DNA from: Hirundichthys speculiger
Lineage: Eukaryota; Chordata; Actinopteri; Beloniformes; Exocoetidae
NCBI GenBank assembly: GCA_018398805.1
Contig: JAGFBZ010002127.1
Span: 1-64,000, forward strand
DNA: 64,000 bases
Direction: 5' to 3'
Shown: one piece after another, positions 1 through 12,294 of the stretch
Position numbering within the stretch: position 1 is the first letter of the stretch
Layout of the letters: the number at the start of each line of letters is the position of its first letter
The notes under the pieces: generated by a model
Told to the model about the DNA's origin: nothing
Database searches by the model: none
The model's input: only the letters and a program-made list of their open reading frames with translations
Translations under genes and position numbers: made by a program

Positions 1-199
1 TATTTGTCACACTTGTAAATTTGATTGAAAATAAACAGTAGTTGCGTACAAATGAATGGTTGGCATTCAGTCTCTACTAAGATTTTATCTGACTCAACAA
101 TGAATACAAGTTAATACAAGTTCAAGTTTTCTCTCAAACATTATACAAGAGTAATCTCAAATTCTATTCTATGCAACTGCAAATTCCACTGCCAGATAT

Positions 200-205
200 T
201 TTATT
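200..205 (-). promoter_or_regulatory. Possible polyadenylation signal for the HECT gene
   Basis: AATAAA on the minus strand, about 215 bp downstream of the TAA stop. The distance suits a short 3' UTR, but the region is AT-rich and the hexamer may be chance. Confidence 0.3.
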
Positions 206-420
206 CACTTTGTCCAAAAATAAATTCACAATTCACATTCAGTAACAATGAACATGAAACAATCAACATGTGTTTATAGAAATGCAACACATATTTTTTT
301 AAGTGCAAATACTGATGTCCAAAATGCTACACTCTTTTAAATGAAAACCAAACAGGTGTGTGGCATGACATCATTTTGAACACAAAGAACTCAGGATAGT
401 TTCTGTGATGGTAAGTATTT

Positions 421-3400
421 TTACTCCATTCCAAAACCCTGAGTGTTTTGGATCGCAAAGTCCATGTTTCTTCTGAAATCATCATAGGACTTATGGAGAG
501 GTATTTTGAGACAGTTGATACATGTGTTTGCTATTGGGTATCTCCCCCTCTGGAATTCTAGCGATGGTTCTGGATAAAAACCAATAGGGGGCGCCACATG
601 GCATCCTGTTGCAAATGCCAAGATGTCTCCCAGCTTTGCAGGTCCTTCCCCCTCTGACAGACAACAAATAAAAAGAAAGTAAAATTAGTGTAGGGAACTA
701 CACTCAAAACAAGGAAAGAAGGCTCAATTTTCTACTGAAAACATATATATTCAAATCTCATAGTGCCCATAGTTCCAGTCAAGTTTAAGCAAAAATTCAG
801 AAACTTTCTGAAAATATCAGGCTAGTACGGATCACATAAAAGGGACATGAAGAAAAAAAACAAACTAAACCAAAACAAGATTTTTTTTTGTCTGTTGTCT
901 ATATATAAGAGATATGAAAAAAACAAAACAGAAAAAAATAGTTCTCTTATGTCGTGCTCACGAGATAATAGACAAAATAAAAATGTGTTTTTTTTTACCC
1001 ATGTCCCTTTAGAGGCTCCGTTGGCTAGAACCAATTCCAATGCAGTTATTATTCACCTTCAGCATCCTGCAAGTAGTCCCTCCAGTAGGCTACCACCCTA
1101 TTTTCATCTGCTCTGTTGTTACTTCCCACCTCTGACCATCTTATGTGAAACAGCTCTTCCATTATATCAGCAGTCAGGGTTCCGGGGCTGTAGCACATGA
1201 CTGGGCGAAAGGCTTCAGGATGAAGTTTTATTTTCTTGAGGACTCCAAGTGTTTTCAGTCCGTCAGAAAGCCTACACAATTATTTGAGATATACAAGTGA
1301 TACACCATACGAGCAGGAGCGGAGCGGACGAATTTTGAAAGGAGCAGGAGTTTTTTTCAGGATTTAGAACCATTTGGTGTTAACAATAGGTTACAAAATG
1401 TTTGTTGTTAGTTATTTTCACTGTGAAATGTTTGATTGAGATCAGTTCACGATGTGAGAAGATTTTGAGAACAAACTTGTTTGAAATCAGTTCACAGTGA
1501 GCAAGGTGCGTCTGAATGAACAGTAGACGAGATCAGGCGGCCGCAGCAGGAGGTGGAGACAAAAAGCTGCAGTCAAGTCGGACAGTTTCCAGCACATACA
1601 GGAGGAGACACTACTTCCTGTTAATCACCTAGTTAGCAACCACGTTCTTAATAAAGTGTCCTCGATCGCTGAAATTAAAATAAAAGTGATCCCTTCTGTT
1701 GCATGAAACGTATCTGCATTGTGCAAACTCTGCGCATGGGTCATTTCAAACGCACCCTTAGGTGTGTTAAACATAGTGTAAGCAGTCAAGTATCAGAGCA
1801 TACAGTATGAGAGCATTACTCGTGGGCTGCGAACTTTGAACTCACGTCTAGTCGTGCAGTTTGAGATAGGGCTGAATCAAACGATTTAAAATATCGCACA
1901 GTGTACCCGACTTCAGGTAAACATGTACATTTTATATGCATGCAAACGTTTTTGGAGCAGCGCGGAGCGGAGCGGAGCGGGGTGCAGTGTTACTGGAGCG
2001 CTGACGGTTACGGCGATTTTCCGACTTGAGGGAAGAGCACGGTGACAACCTTGGACTCCGCTCACAGCTGCAAGTGATACACCATACTGGAATTTAGAAC
2101 CATTTTGGGTTACAAAATCACTGTGAGAAGATTGAGAACATCAGTCATGAGCAAAATTTATTTAGTTTGAGATCATCAACACATAAAGCCCAAAATCCAG
2201 TAAATAAACATATTGCACAAATAACTATGAATTCTATAAGTAAACACTTATAGTAAACACTTAATCTGGACAGTATGTACCTTTCAAGGGGACCACGGAC
2301 ACGCTGGAACTTGAAACACGAGGACATCTTCCACAAGTTTGTCCTTGTCAGCCAGGCTTGTGAAAGGTCTCAAGCAGCCAGCATTGGCTAGGTAATCAGT
2401 GAGCGGTTCTGCAAACTGCTGCAGCTCCTTCAGTGTTTTGGCTTCAGAGATCTGGCTCAGAGAAGGGAGAGCACATCTTAAGCAGCCCAGGTGCCAGACA
2501 CAATATACTGTAAATAAACTGGGCAACAAACCTTTTTTAGTTTACTGTAGAGGTCAATGTCTGTGATGTCCTCCAGCACAGGACAACATGCATCAGGTCC
2601 CTCTGCTAAACAGGTAAACAGTGTCCTTGAGAGGAAACAAGGTGGAGGACCTCCATGCACCAAACTGACAGCTAGCTATTGCTCTGCCGGCAATGAAATA
2701 TCGGTCATCCCGCACAGCTGAAAAGGTTCCCAAGACAAAGCAAAACATAAAATGCTGATAAATATCCAAGAACTCACAACAGCAGAGTCTCTCATTTTAA
2801 ATTTACGTGGATGGCACCCTGGCCAATTCCATTAGTAATACTACTGTGAAATTTCAAGGATGAAACCAGCAAATAACTAACTATGATGAAATAGTTTTAA
2901 TCAAAAAAAATTATGAAAAAACAATTACATAAGAAGCACATGCCTAAGTTAAACCCATGAGTAGGCTATGCATGTGCTACTGCATGTAACATACTGCTGA
3001 TTCTGGATGCACAAATGTCCACCAGTGACTAGTTCCTTTCATCTATGATGCAAATATCTAACACACTTTATGAACACTATTACATAAAGCTTTAAAATGT
3101 CCCTAATTTCTGTTTTTATTTACTTGAGAAAATTGTGTTTTTCATAACAACTGCTTTTTGTTCAAAGTAAATATATAAATTAATTCCTTCTTCACATATC
3201 ATGAAAAGAATCACAAACCAGAGGCACTTAGAGCCAAGTTGAGATTTCCCTCTGGTCCACTAAACATGTCTGAATCTGCCAATGCTTTTATCAATAAACG
3301 CAGGAACTCTCTGCGAGGGCCACCAAGGTCTACAGCTTCCTCTGTGGTTCCCCTGTCGTCTGAAAACTTTATGGACATCTTCTTTTTTGGGTCGTAGGAG

Positions 3401-5477
3401 AGCCGTCTGAATCCCCTTAATGCCCCATCGAGGACTGCAGAGCGATTGATGTTGAACTTGCACACTTGAGTGTTATCAATTTGGCCACCGAGTTCACCCA
3501 GAATTTCACTGATGGGGACCTGTTCATTTGGCTGCCTAAAAATAAGAATGACATCAGCAAATGTATTTTAATTAGATAACAAGTACTTGTTGTTAATCAA
3601 CAAAGTTATTTTGGTAGCCTTTATGTTTTAGCTCAACATTAGATATTATTAGTTATTTCATATATATTTGTACATGTCTTTTAAGGTTTGACTGCTTGAA
3701 AGCTGCCTTGACATATGAAAAATGGTGTCTGCAACAAACAATGTAACCATTACTGCCCAGAGGGAAAAAAACAACAAAAACTTACGTCTTCTCTTCAATG
3801 CTGGCAATAATAGCGTTGTACAGGTCATCGTCATCGTCATCATCTGTTGTCTCATTTATCAAATTAGCATAAGTTCCATAATCACTTTGCCACTGTTTTA
3901 AGGTCTGGTCACTTATGGAGGGTTGGGATGAGGGGGTTTGCACATATTCTGGGTTGCTGACTGAAACTTGGAAATTCACAGTTGCTGGAACATCAACATG
4001 AACTCTAGGATCTTGCCCGTGATGGAGGATCTGGTCACTTGTGGAGGGCTGGGATGAGTGGGTTTGGACTCCCTGTGGGTTTCTTTCTGGAACCTGGGAA
4101 TTTGCGGTGGCTGGAACAAATACATTCTCGTCTTTCACCCACTCATCATCTTCTTCTGTGCTTGTATCAGATTCTTCTTGCACAGGCTGACAAAAAGTTT
4201 AAATAATGGTCAGTATGGACCTTGATGACATCCAGTTACTACAACCCAACTCTGCTGCACATGCTCACACAATAGACAAATTATGAAGGAGGTGCAGAAA
4301 AGTGGGAGAATACATTTTTACTAACTTGCATTATTGCGCATACTGAGCAATTATGTTTTAAAACCAAGAACTGAACTTCCCTGATGAGACAGAAAATATT
4401 CAATGTAATGAGACTATGGAGGATATTCCTGGGAGTCATCTATTGGGCTTAATCTAAAACTTAATGGCTTTTTTGAGACTTACGTGCAATTGACTGCATT
4501 TATTGTTTTGTTTACTCATTTTAATGAAGTTTTACGGAACTCAGATTTCATACAAATAATTAATGTTGATGACAATTTTCAGGGTCTCCTGTTTTGTACT
4601 CTGTTGCTTACCTCAAGGGCCACGGATGGTCTCACATACACTGGAGATCTATTGAAGATCTTGTGCACCATGGAAGCATCTAACAGCTGGCCTTTGCCAA
4701 GTCTGGGTGGGACCAGTTTATTCCCACATGGCATAAGAATCTCCAAACTGAAAATAGATATTTCTAAAACCATTAGAGTTGCCACAAGTCTATCTAACAA
4801 CAATTAAAACAATTACAGTGACTATGTAATATCTGTATGACAGACAAATGTCTGAGAATAAATTAATTGACAGAAATGTTAATAACTCACCTTACATCAG
4901 AGGGGATCCTCCCATCAAAGGCATCGTGCAGCTTGAGCAGCAGAGTCCTGTTGTCCCATGTTTTATCGAGTTGTAACGCACTTATTATGTGGCCCTTTTC
5001 ATGTAAGAGTGCCTTGAGTTTTTTCCTTGGGACTTTTTTATCACGTGGGCTGAAGAGCAGTATCACATCCTTAAAAAAAGGAGTTTCGCGGTGGTATGGC
5101 GGTCGTGATCTGGAAATATCGATAGTTGTCTGACTTAATTATTACATTGGTGGCCACAAAATAATATTTAATGTGGTTAACGTTACCCACCTTTTCTTAG
5201 CCTTGGATCTACCCCAGCCGCTGAATCGCCTAGCTTGAAAGAGCGGGGTCTGTTCAGCAGCGGGTCCACGCAGCGGTTCACTCCTCATATTGACATTTAG
5301 GCATTGGTTTGGCCTAAACAACACGCTCATCTCATTGTTCTCATTGTTTACTGAAACGTTACTGCTTGTACTTCCAGAGGCGTCTTGGTTCACCAGACAG
5401 TTCATTAGGTCTGGTGAACCCAGTAGCCTCCTCAAAATACCAAGAGCCTCCTCAGTTGGTCTACCTCCGCTCGCCAT
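421..5477 (-). CDS. HECT-type E3 ubiquitin ligase, G2E3-like, nine exons, frame broken by two indels
   Basis: The HECT family transfers ubiquitin from an E2 to a cysteine in its C-lobe and then to substrate. Exons on the minus strand are 5477-5191, 5109-4891, 4747-4612, 4186-3786, 3535-3219, 2717-2532, 2451-2281, 1271-1057 and 653-421. All introns are GT-AG; two donors are the weaker GTTTGT. Phases agree throughout if two indels (5 bp in total) are discounted, giving about 719 residues, with the HECT domain over roughly the last 355. Visible motifs are FSDDRGTTEEAVDLGGPRR (N-lobe), HGGPPPCFLSRTLF, WRDYLQD, and the C-terminal NTC with the catalytic Cys codon at 520-522 followed by a GFGM end. 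Exon 4 is acidic and holds a degenerate internal repeat (VPAT..SQV...SQPS.SDQ). The start is the first ATG of exon 1; its Kozak context is only moderate. Resemblance to the G2/M-phase-specific E3 ligase-like proteins of fish is inferred from motifs. It may be a recent pseudogene or a good gene with assembly errors. Confidence 0.86.
1294..2150. repeat. Imperfect duplication within HECT intron 7, with GAGCGG-rich segments
   Basis: A 17-bp direct repeat (CAAGTGATACACCATAC) occurs at 1294-1310 and 2071-2087. The sequence after each copy is also related (TTTAGAACCATTT, GGTTACAAAAT, GTGAGAAGATT), with the first copy longer. Between them are GAGCGG runs at about 1318 and 1965. This could be a tandem duplication of about 780 bp, or a transposon insertion with secondary rearrangement. 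No clean terminal repeats were found. Confidence 0.5.
2306..2307 (-). other. 1-bp insertion (CC for C) causing a frameshift in HECT exon 7
   Basis: The minus strand reads TTTCAAGTTCCAGCGTGTC. With both Cs the frame runs into TGA ten codons later; with one C it reads FQVQRVRGPLER, the expected HECT linker, and splices in phase to exon 8 (LSDGLKTLGVL). A homopolymer length error in sequencing would look the same. Confidence 0.8.
2671..2678 (-). other. 4-bp tandem duplication causing a frameshift in HECT exon 6
   Basis: The minus strand reads GCAATAGCTAGCTGTCAG where the conserved HECT frame (RAIA followed by VSLVHGG) needs one TAGC fewer. Reading on as written leaves the family sequence and meets a TGA within about 25 codons. 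Removing 4 bp restores the frame up to the exon 6 donor in the phase required by exon 7. Confidence 0.85.
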
Positions 5478-5838
5478 TAAGCTTCCCGCTCTGTTATGAC
5501 CGAAGTCAAGGTGTATCCAGCGATGGAGTAGATACTATGACTTCCTGTCACAGCTTTCAGAATAAAATGCACTCAAACATGGTAAAAAACTTTAATTTAT
5601 CGAGAGTGAGGTGGTTTTGTTCTTATGGATTTTAAATTTACGCAAACCAATGAACAATAAGTCCTTGTCCGTCAAGTATGATTTTCTATAGCATAGCCTA
5701 TAAACAATTTATAATATAGAGAATAATATTTTGAAGCAGCAAAATCGGAAATAACTGAACCATTGGCGGGCGTTCCAGGTGTTTCAGGTGGCTTCCGGTT
5801 ACACTGACCAGAGCTTCCGGGCGCACTGAATTTATTGT

Positions 5839-5843
5839 ACACA

Positions 5844-5928
<85 letters not shown>
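5839..5928. repeat. (CA)n microsatellite, about 41 units
   Basis: Near-perfect AC dinucleotide run with one AAA interruption near its left end. It produces spurious THTHTH and CVCVCV open frames on the two strands. Confidence 0.97.
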
Positions 5929-5932
<4 letters not shown>

Positions 5933-5989
5933 CCTCAATAGTATAAGTGAGCACAGACATAAAAGCTATTACCCCCTGTGTCTACAGTG

Positions 5990-6350
5990 TGTGAACATGC
6001 TTCATAGTGTGCATGTACCTTTTGTCAGTGTGTGTGAATACTCAATGTGTGTTTGCGTGTGTGTGTACGGTTGTGTGTGCATATTTCCAGAGTGTGTGTG
6101 CGTACTGCCAGTGTGTGTGCATGTGCAGTTGTATGTGCATATTTTAGTGTGCATGTGCCCATTGTCGTTGTGTTTAAGCAGCTTTTTAATGTGTTTAGTC
6201 TTTATTTATGGTGCGTATGTGCCCATTATCAGTGTGAGTGTATGTAAACCGTGTCTGTGTGTACAGATTTTGAAGGGTTTTCCCACTGTTTTGGTGCATA
6301 TATGGCAAGCATCAGTGTATGTGTGAGTATACTTTAAGTGTGTGTGCAGA
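5990..6350. repeat. GT-rich degenerate tandem repeat
   Basis: A diverged repeat with units of roughly 30-40 bp built on GTGTGTGTGC followed by a short spacer (CATATTTCCAGA, GTACTGCCA, CCCATTGTCG). The open frame through it is low complexity and not a gene. Confidence 0.6.
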
Positions 6351-8480
6351 GTTTTTATGTGTTTTGTCCTAAACGGCCTCCCATATATTACAGAGGTGTT
6401 GCAAGTTTCTGAATTAAATTTTAAGCTTTTTCACATGTCTCACCCCGCCGAGCCTCAATGGGGACGGTTTTATTTATTCTATTAAGATTTCTCTGCCTCA
6501 CTTGTACATATTGGATTTCTTTTTGGGCTCTCTCGCTGTGACTTTTAGACATGCAGATAAAATTCAACTCGTGCAGTCGACAGTCACTGCAAAACTGGTT
6601 CTGATAAGGAATTTGGAGCAAAGTGGATAAAAATTAGAGCTAATGCCAGGTCACTTGAACAGTGACTGTGTTTCTTACTTTAATAAGGAGGCAGGGAGGT
6701 CGGGATTTTCAAAGCAAATTAAATATATAAAAGTCTTCATCATGTAAGTGTATTTTTAGGTGTGTTCAGGTTAGATTTAGATTAGTGCTGAATGAAGGAT
6801 TAGATTTCAGCTTGGCCAAGGAAATCATTGTTTTGTCCTCTTTTGTCATGCATGCACGTGTGTGTGTGTGTGTGTGTGTGTGGATGTGCATGTAATATCG
6901 AGTTCCTGTTTTGTCCTAAACAGCAGAAAACCAAAAGTAAGCGCTACAAAATTGTGCTAATGATTTCTCTGACTGTTATTTATCAAACACTGTCAAAACT
7001 GTGGTGAAGAAAAATGTGACAAAGAGCAGAGCGGCCTGTTTTAGACCCCACCTTCTCGTTAAAAATATTCTATTGTAAAATGATGGATGATGGACGTAGG
7101 ACAGCAGGAACTGACTTGTTTCCCTGACTTTTTCTTCAATTCACGTGCAAACATTTAAACTTCCTCCAAAAGATCAGGAAATCACATTCCAACACCAAAA
7201 AGTCTATGTATGAAGCCAGTGTATCTTTATGTTGCTGACAAAATCACATCAGTGGCCAGCGCCAAAGCCTATTAGCCCTTCATAAAGTTTCATGATATAC
7301 AGCAACAGAGACCGTAGAAACCTTTTGGTACTTCGGCTGTGTGTAATATTCTATAATATCAGATTCTGGACAGAAAGAGTTTGCAGTCTGTGTCTGGTGG
7401 CTGACTTGTAAGCTGAACTAGTTTCTGAAAACAGCCCATTAGTGTCAAATAGATCCAACTCGGCCAGCTTGCAGTCCAGGATGATGCAGGCAGAGGTCGC
7501 CGCCGTCCGTGACCTCACAGAAGCACGGGACTGTAAAGAATCCGAGGCTTGAACAGACACTGGCAAAAAAAAAAAAGGTTGTGTGTGTGTGTGTGTTAGC
7601 TCTGTGGGGTCCTGATGGCATTCACAACATGCTTTCTGGCTCAGCCGGTGCACGAGCAGCACTGTGACTGTCTGTGCGCCGCCGTGCTGCTCTGAAGGAG
7701 GTCATGCCATTTGTATGTTCATGGGGTTTTGGCCTCAGAAATCTCCGCAGATGCCGGATAAAACTTTCAGCTGAAAACATATTGTACTGCCAATGTTGGA
7801 GTCACAGCCTGATCAAACAGGAGAAACAAAAAATGAACAAAAAAGAGACGAACGTAAGCGTTAACAAAGTTGCAGAGTGAGTTGGAAACTTATGACTCTT
7901 TAATTTTTTTATTATTATCTTTAGTGGTCTTTTGGAGGTAAATGCTATTCTTTAAAACTGAAAGGCAGGCCTCAGATTTACTCATGAGAGACGTGCTAGT
8001 CAATTTATTTTTCCATGTACAGCTAACACTAATTTAATGTAGAACTATTGATGTAGGACTATTATTTCAGGACTCTTCTAAGCAGAATTGCGCCGGGACC
8101 TGCAATCAATCATCTTTGCTGCCTGGCGAGGGTGGCTACATGAAACGCCTGATGCTGTTAGCGCGGCTCAGCTAAGTTTAGCTTCATCCTCGGACCCTTA
8201 CGGACCAACTGCATCTACGAAAACGATGTAAGAGCAATATTTGGAATTTCAGGGCTCAAACCTGGTCGGGCTTTGCATCGTGGCCAGGAGTGTTTATTTA
8301 GAGATTTAACTTTGTGCTTATCAGGTGAAAAGTCTGAAAAGAGAACTGTGTCAGATGTGATTCTTTGATGGCTGTGCTCGGTTATTGTAGAAAGTAAATT
8401 ACAATTTGTGTTCGCTTGCCCAAAAATAGGTTTTGCCACTCTTTCAGTCAGAAAAGGGAGTTGTTAAGAGGAAATGTAGA
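6351..8480. other. Non-coding stretch, no gene recognised
   Basis: AT-rich single-copy-looking DNA. Short open frames (for example minus strand 7351-7662, plus strand 7674-7880) have no recognisable domain and no clear splice context. Confidence 0.5.
6858..6882. repeat. (GT)n microsatellite
   Basis: Perfect GT run of about 12 units. Confidence 0.9.
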
Positions 8481-9100
8481 TACAGTTAAGGCCAGAAGTG
8501 TTTGGACAATGACGGAGCTTTCAGGTTTTCACATCGATTCAAAGCCGCAATGGATTTAAAAAAAAAAAAAAACTGAGACACGATCAAAGTGCAGTCTTTC
8601 AGCTTTGATATTAGAGGTTTCACAAAAACATGGCACTTAGCATTTAAGAATTATGGCCATTTTAAGCAAAGTACCTTCACGTTCAGAGGCTCAAAAGTAT
8701 TTAGGCGAAGCGTAATTGTAAATATAACTATGTGTATTTCTCTGTGGTCGAAAATCTTTTGTGAAGTGAAAAGCATGATTTGTTGGATTAAAATCAGGCA
8801 GTTGATTTGGTTATTTCAGAATAATCAATGACTTTGACTTCAAAAAGTTGCTCTTGCAGAATGATTAGGGTCATTATCCATCTGCATGGCAGCACCATCC
8901 TGTCAGTTTCATGGCATTTGGCTGAATGTGAGCAGGAAGTGTGAAAGTGTGATCAATAAATCATCAATAAACACCACTGAGACCACTCAATGGCAGACAT
9001 ACATGTCCATATCATCACAGTGCTTCCACCAAGTCTGAGACGTGTGGTATGTTCTGGATCAAGAGCCGTTTCTTTGCTCCTCCTTTTTTCTCCCGTAACT
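8481..9100 (-). mobile_element. Decayed Tc1/mariner-like transposon
   Basis: The left edge (GGCCAGAAGTGTTTGGACAA) resembles the ends of fish Tc1-like elements. Read on the minus strand, codons around 8847-8885 give QMDNDPNHSARAT, matching the conserved transposase segment around the second catalytic Asp; nearby DFNP.NHAFHF resembles the SPDLNPIEHAFH motif. Stops and frameshifts are many, so it is a fossil. The right edge is approximate. Confidence 0.7.
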
Positions 9101-10015
9101 TTTATAGATTTTATCAGAATGATACATTTTATCAGAATGATACAATATGTTTGTTAAAAAAGTGGGGGTTTTTTTTAAGTATGGATCTGTTCTTTAAGCT
9201 TCTCTGTAAACACCACCATTGTATCTGGTAAATAAATAAAAAAAAAAAAAAGGGTTCTAACAGTCTGTTATCGTGATAAAGTCTGAGTCAAAGCTAAAAT
9301 CACTTTAAACGGTATTTCTTCTTTCAAGGCTTCGTGTTCGATGAAGCAGTCTCACTTGAATTGACATGCTCAGATTTAAATTATCAGAAGTTGATAGGAA
9401 TGTACTGTCTAATAAGCCCCCCCTCCTCAGTAATGTGGCCTCAGCGACAACTCCCGCAGACAGAACAGTTAAAATCAGATCCCACTCAGACACTATTTCA
9501 CATTATGTCACTTGCTTTCAATATCACTCCATGTTACTCCAACCAAGGCATTGCTCGGTGTCTGTGTCTGCTAATGGGGTCATTAATATTCATATCTTCA
9601 GAGATGATATGAGTAACGGACAGAATGAGCGTGCACACTCACCACAAGGAGAAATCAGTTGGCTGCTCAAATATAATTACTTGACTGCTGACTGCATTTA
9701 GGACGATGTATAGGTTAGGGATGCCGTTTCTTCTCTCTTTGTCTGAATCTTATCTTTTTTAAAATTGCTTTTTATGAAGCTTGATGTTTTCTCCATTTCT
9801 TTTTTTTCGGGCAATAATCATCTGTCTTCTCTGAAACGTGACTTTGCAGATTCCATTAAAATTTGATTCATTGTTTTTATTGATATGGATTCAAACTTTT
9901 GTTAAAAACTGCACTGAACAGGGTCTGCCCAAGTAGGAATATGACAGAAACTCTCACTCCTTTCTGCGCTAGCACCACTCGTGCTGAAGTGAACATAGGC
10001 TGGAATATCTGCTGA
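9101..10015. other. Non-coding stretch, nothing recognised
   Basis: AT-rich, with an A run near 9240 and short unsupported open frames at 9305-9701. Confidence 0.45.
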
Positions 10016-10017
10016 GG

Positions 10018-10435
10018 TTCAGCACGTAGGTCTACCCTCGTCTATCCGGGTAGAGGTGGTATCTGTGGCGATGCTTCCTGTGGTCACGGGCTGTGGCGCC
10101 TCTCGGTGTGGATGGCCTCCCATAGGTGGTTGTTCCTCACCTGGATCCTCAGTGCCCTGACATGTTACTCAACTATTTACTTTGTACTGTGAGTGTGCGT
10201 GTCCGGCACGCTGCCGGAATACTTCAAGCCCTGCATGTGTCATTTACAAATACAGCTGATAACATGAATTATGCCTTGTGCCTTGTGTGTGTGTGGGTTT
10301 AAACGGTATGTAGGGGTGAGAGTGTTTTTATTATTTGTTGTGTTTCTGTTTCATGTTTTATTTTGTGAAGCAGTTTGTGTTGCATTTTTTCATGTATGAA
10401 AAGTACTAAATAAATAAAGTTTTGATTTGACTTGA
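10018..10435 (+). mobile_element. LINE/SINE-type repeat 3' end (copy 1)
   Basis: It shares long stretches with the reverse-oriented copy at 36076-36490: CTCACCTGGATCCTCAGTGC, CCCTGACATGTTACT, and a tail that reads GTACTAAATAAATAAAGTTT here and GTGCTATATAAATAAAGTTT there. It is typical of truncated fish retroelement 3' ends. It carries an extra segment of about 75 bp (near 10200-10275) that is repeated at 10511-10581. Confidence 0.65.
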
Positions 10436-10581
10436 AAAGTGATATCAATTAGCCATTTTTAAGATATAAGTCCTCCACCTCACCCCCTGTCAAACGCTGT
10501 GCGCCAAAAAATCCGGCACGGTGCCGGATTACTTTAGGCCCTGCATGTGTCATTTACAAATACAGCTGATAACATGAATTA
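10201..10581. repeat. Direct repeat pair of about 70 bp
   Basis: A block beginning TCCGGCACGSTGCCGGA and ending GATAACATGAATTA occurs at 10201-10271 and 10511-10581 with few differences. The first 16 bases are themselves a palindrome. Confidence 0.75.
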
Positions 10582-10589
10582 TTTGGAGT

Positions 10590-11945
10590 GAATAAAAGTC
10601 AGCCTGAAAAAGAGGATTGACACCGGAGGAGCAAGGACGTCTGCCTAGAGATGCTTCACTGTAAAGCAGTTTTAGACATGAGCATATGATCTTTATTGTT
10701 TTAATCTGAATACTGTGTGGATAAATGTGTGGATAAATGGATAATATAGTTATACTGTGTATGTTGCATTTTAAATTTTCAAAATTTCAATATGAATAAT
10801 CCAGAAAGCAATACCTTTGAAAGAAATGATCTGACTCTTTCAATTCAGATTTAATACAGTTGAAGACCCATCTGGCTGTGTGGAAATGGAAAATCACTTT
10901 TTCTTTCTTTTTTTTTTCTAACTTAAGTCCTATTTCTAGCGTGAAATTGCTTGTTAATTTTCTCTTTGACCTTATCATTTTAATATTGTCCCCCACATGT
11001 TTCCATACCATCCAGACACACTTCCCATCGGCCTGTTAAAATCACGCACGCACTCACGCGTTCATTAGATAATTGTGCCTGCGAAAACTAGACCCCCCCA
11101 CTAAATTCAGTTGATATTTTTAATAAAAACTCAAACTAAAAGATGTGCTCCTCCAGCTGGTTGCCTTTGATCACATCCTGGGTCTTGACACAAAATACAT
11201 TGTTAAAGAAGAACTACTTTTGTTCTGTCTGCTAAGAAACAGCATTATATCCAACAAGTGACCCAGATGTTAAAATTACTTTTTTTTTTTATTGATCAAG
11301 ATTCAATTAATTACTTTGTTTCTGCATTTTCACCTACAACAAAGGCTTTCTGTGTCAGAGGGGATCCTACATTGTGTGCTGTAATGCTAAATCACAGTGT
11401 TAAATCATAAATTATTTCTTATTTGAATAACCTACTCTGTGAAAATTGTCTGCTAAACTTTATGACCCACACGAGACCAGCAGAAGTGCTACCAGGGTGT
11501 TAATATTCTCTTAATCCCAAATCGTCCTCCGGTGATCACAGGAAGATGACGGCTGCCATCCACATGAGATTAGAGGATCAACAAGACTTTGCATAAGAAT
11601 TAAGCATACAAACATGCAACAAGTCGAGCAAGAGGATAGCTGACCAGAGCTGGTTCTTTTACTCAGGAAACCACAAACATGTCATTCAGCATAGATTCAC
11701 TGGTCTCGTGGCCAAATATGTACATTTAGATGGTGTATGCATCATGAGGCATAAACCTGCTGGTGTGATTTTATACACTGATAACATATATTTAGTATGC
11801 AGCAACCACAAAATGATCTGATTAAAAAAAATGCTTCTTTCTTAAATAACTGAATCAGGATTTTACTACACTTTCAAAGTAACAGCACAATTCAAACTTT
11901 TTTGTACCTCACTAGGTAAAACAACAAAGTAATAATTGTATGCAT
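10590..11945. other. Non-coding stretch, nothing recognised
   Basis: AT-rich DNA with poly-T runs near 10908 and 11280. No supported open frame. Confidence 0.45.
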
Positions 11946-12049
11946 AATTAGGGGTGTGGTCTTCTAATTGACCGCAGGCATAGCCAATGGCTGGTCGTCA
12001 TCGGTTTTGCTACTTGGCGCCATGCTGCTGTGGTAAATTGCGTGGGAGT

Positions 12050-12145
12050 AAATTGTTTTGTTTTATTTTGTGAAGCACTTTGGGTTGCATTTTTAATGTA
12101 TGAAAAGTGCTATATAAATAAAGTTTGATTTGGTTTGATTGCAGA
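12050..12145 (+). mobile_element. Truncated retroelement 3' tail (same family as 10018-10435)
   Basis: TTTTATTTTGTGAAGCACTT through GTGCTATATAAATAAAGTTT matches the tails at 10355-10435 and 36080-36160. It lies just downstream of the stop codon of the ZBED-like transposase, probably inside its 3' region. Confidence 0.65.
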
Positions 12146-12294
12146 ACAATAAAATCAATAATTCTTCCCTTTCAACTCTACACCACTTCAGAGATTTTTG
12201 GCCATAAAAACCAGCATGTCAACCTTAGCTGGTTTTAAACTTGCACGCTGACATGTGACAATATTGCTACTGGTACTGAACAATCTCTCTGAGG

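Noticed and set aside
5672..6326. Open frames rich in CVCVCV and THTHTH around the CA/GT repeats
   Set aside because: Products of dinucleotide repeats; no non-repetitive protein sequence of note.
7351..7662. A 103-codon minus-strand frame
   Set aside because: Includes a GT-repeat and a poly-A-encoded FFF segment; no clear splice borders or recognised domain.
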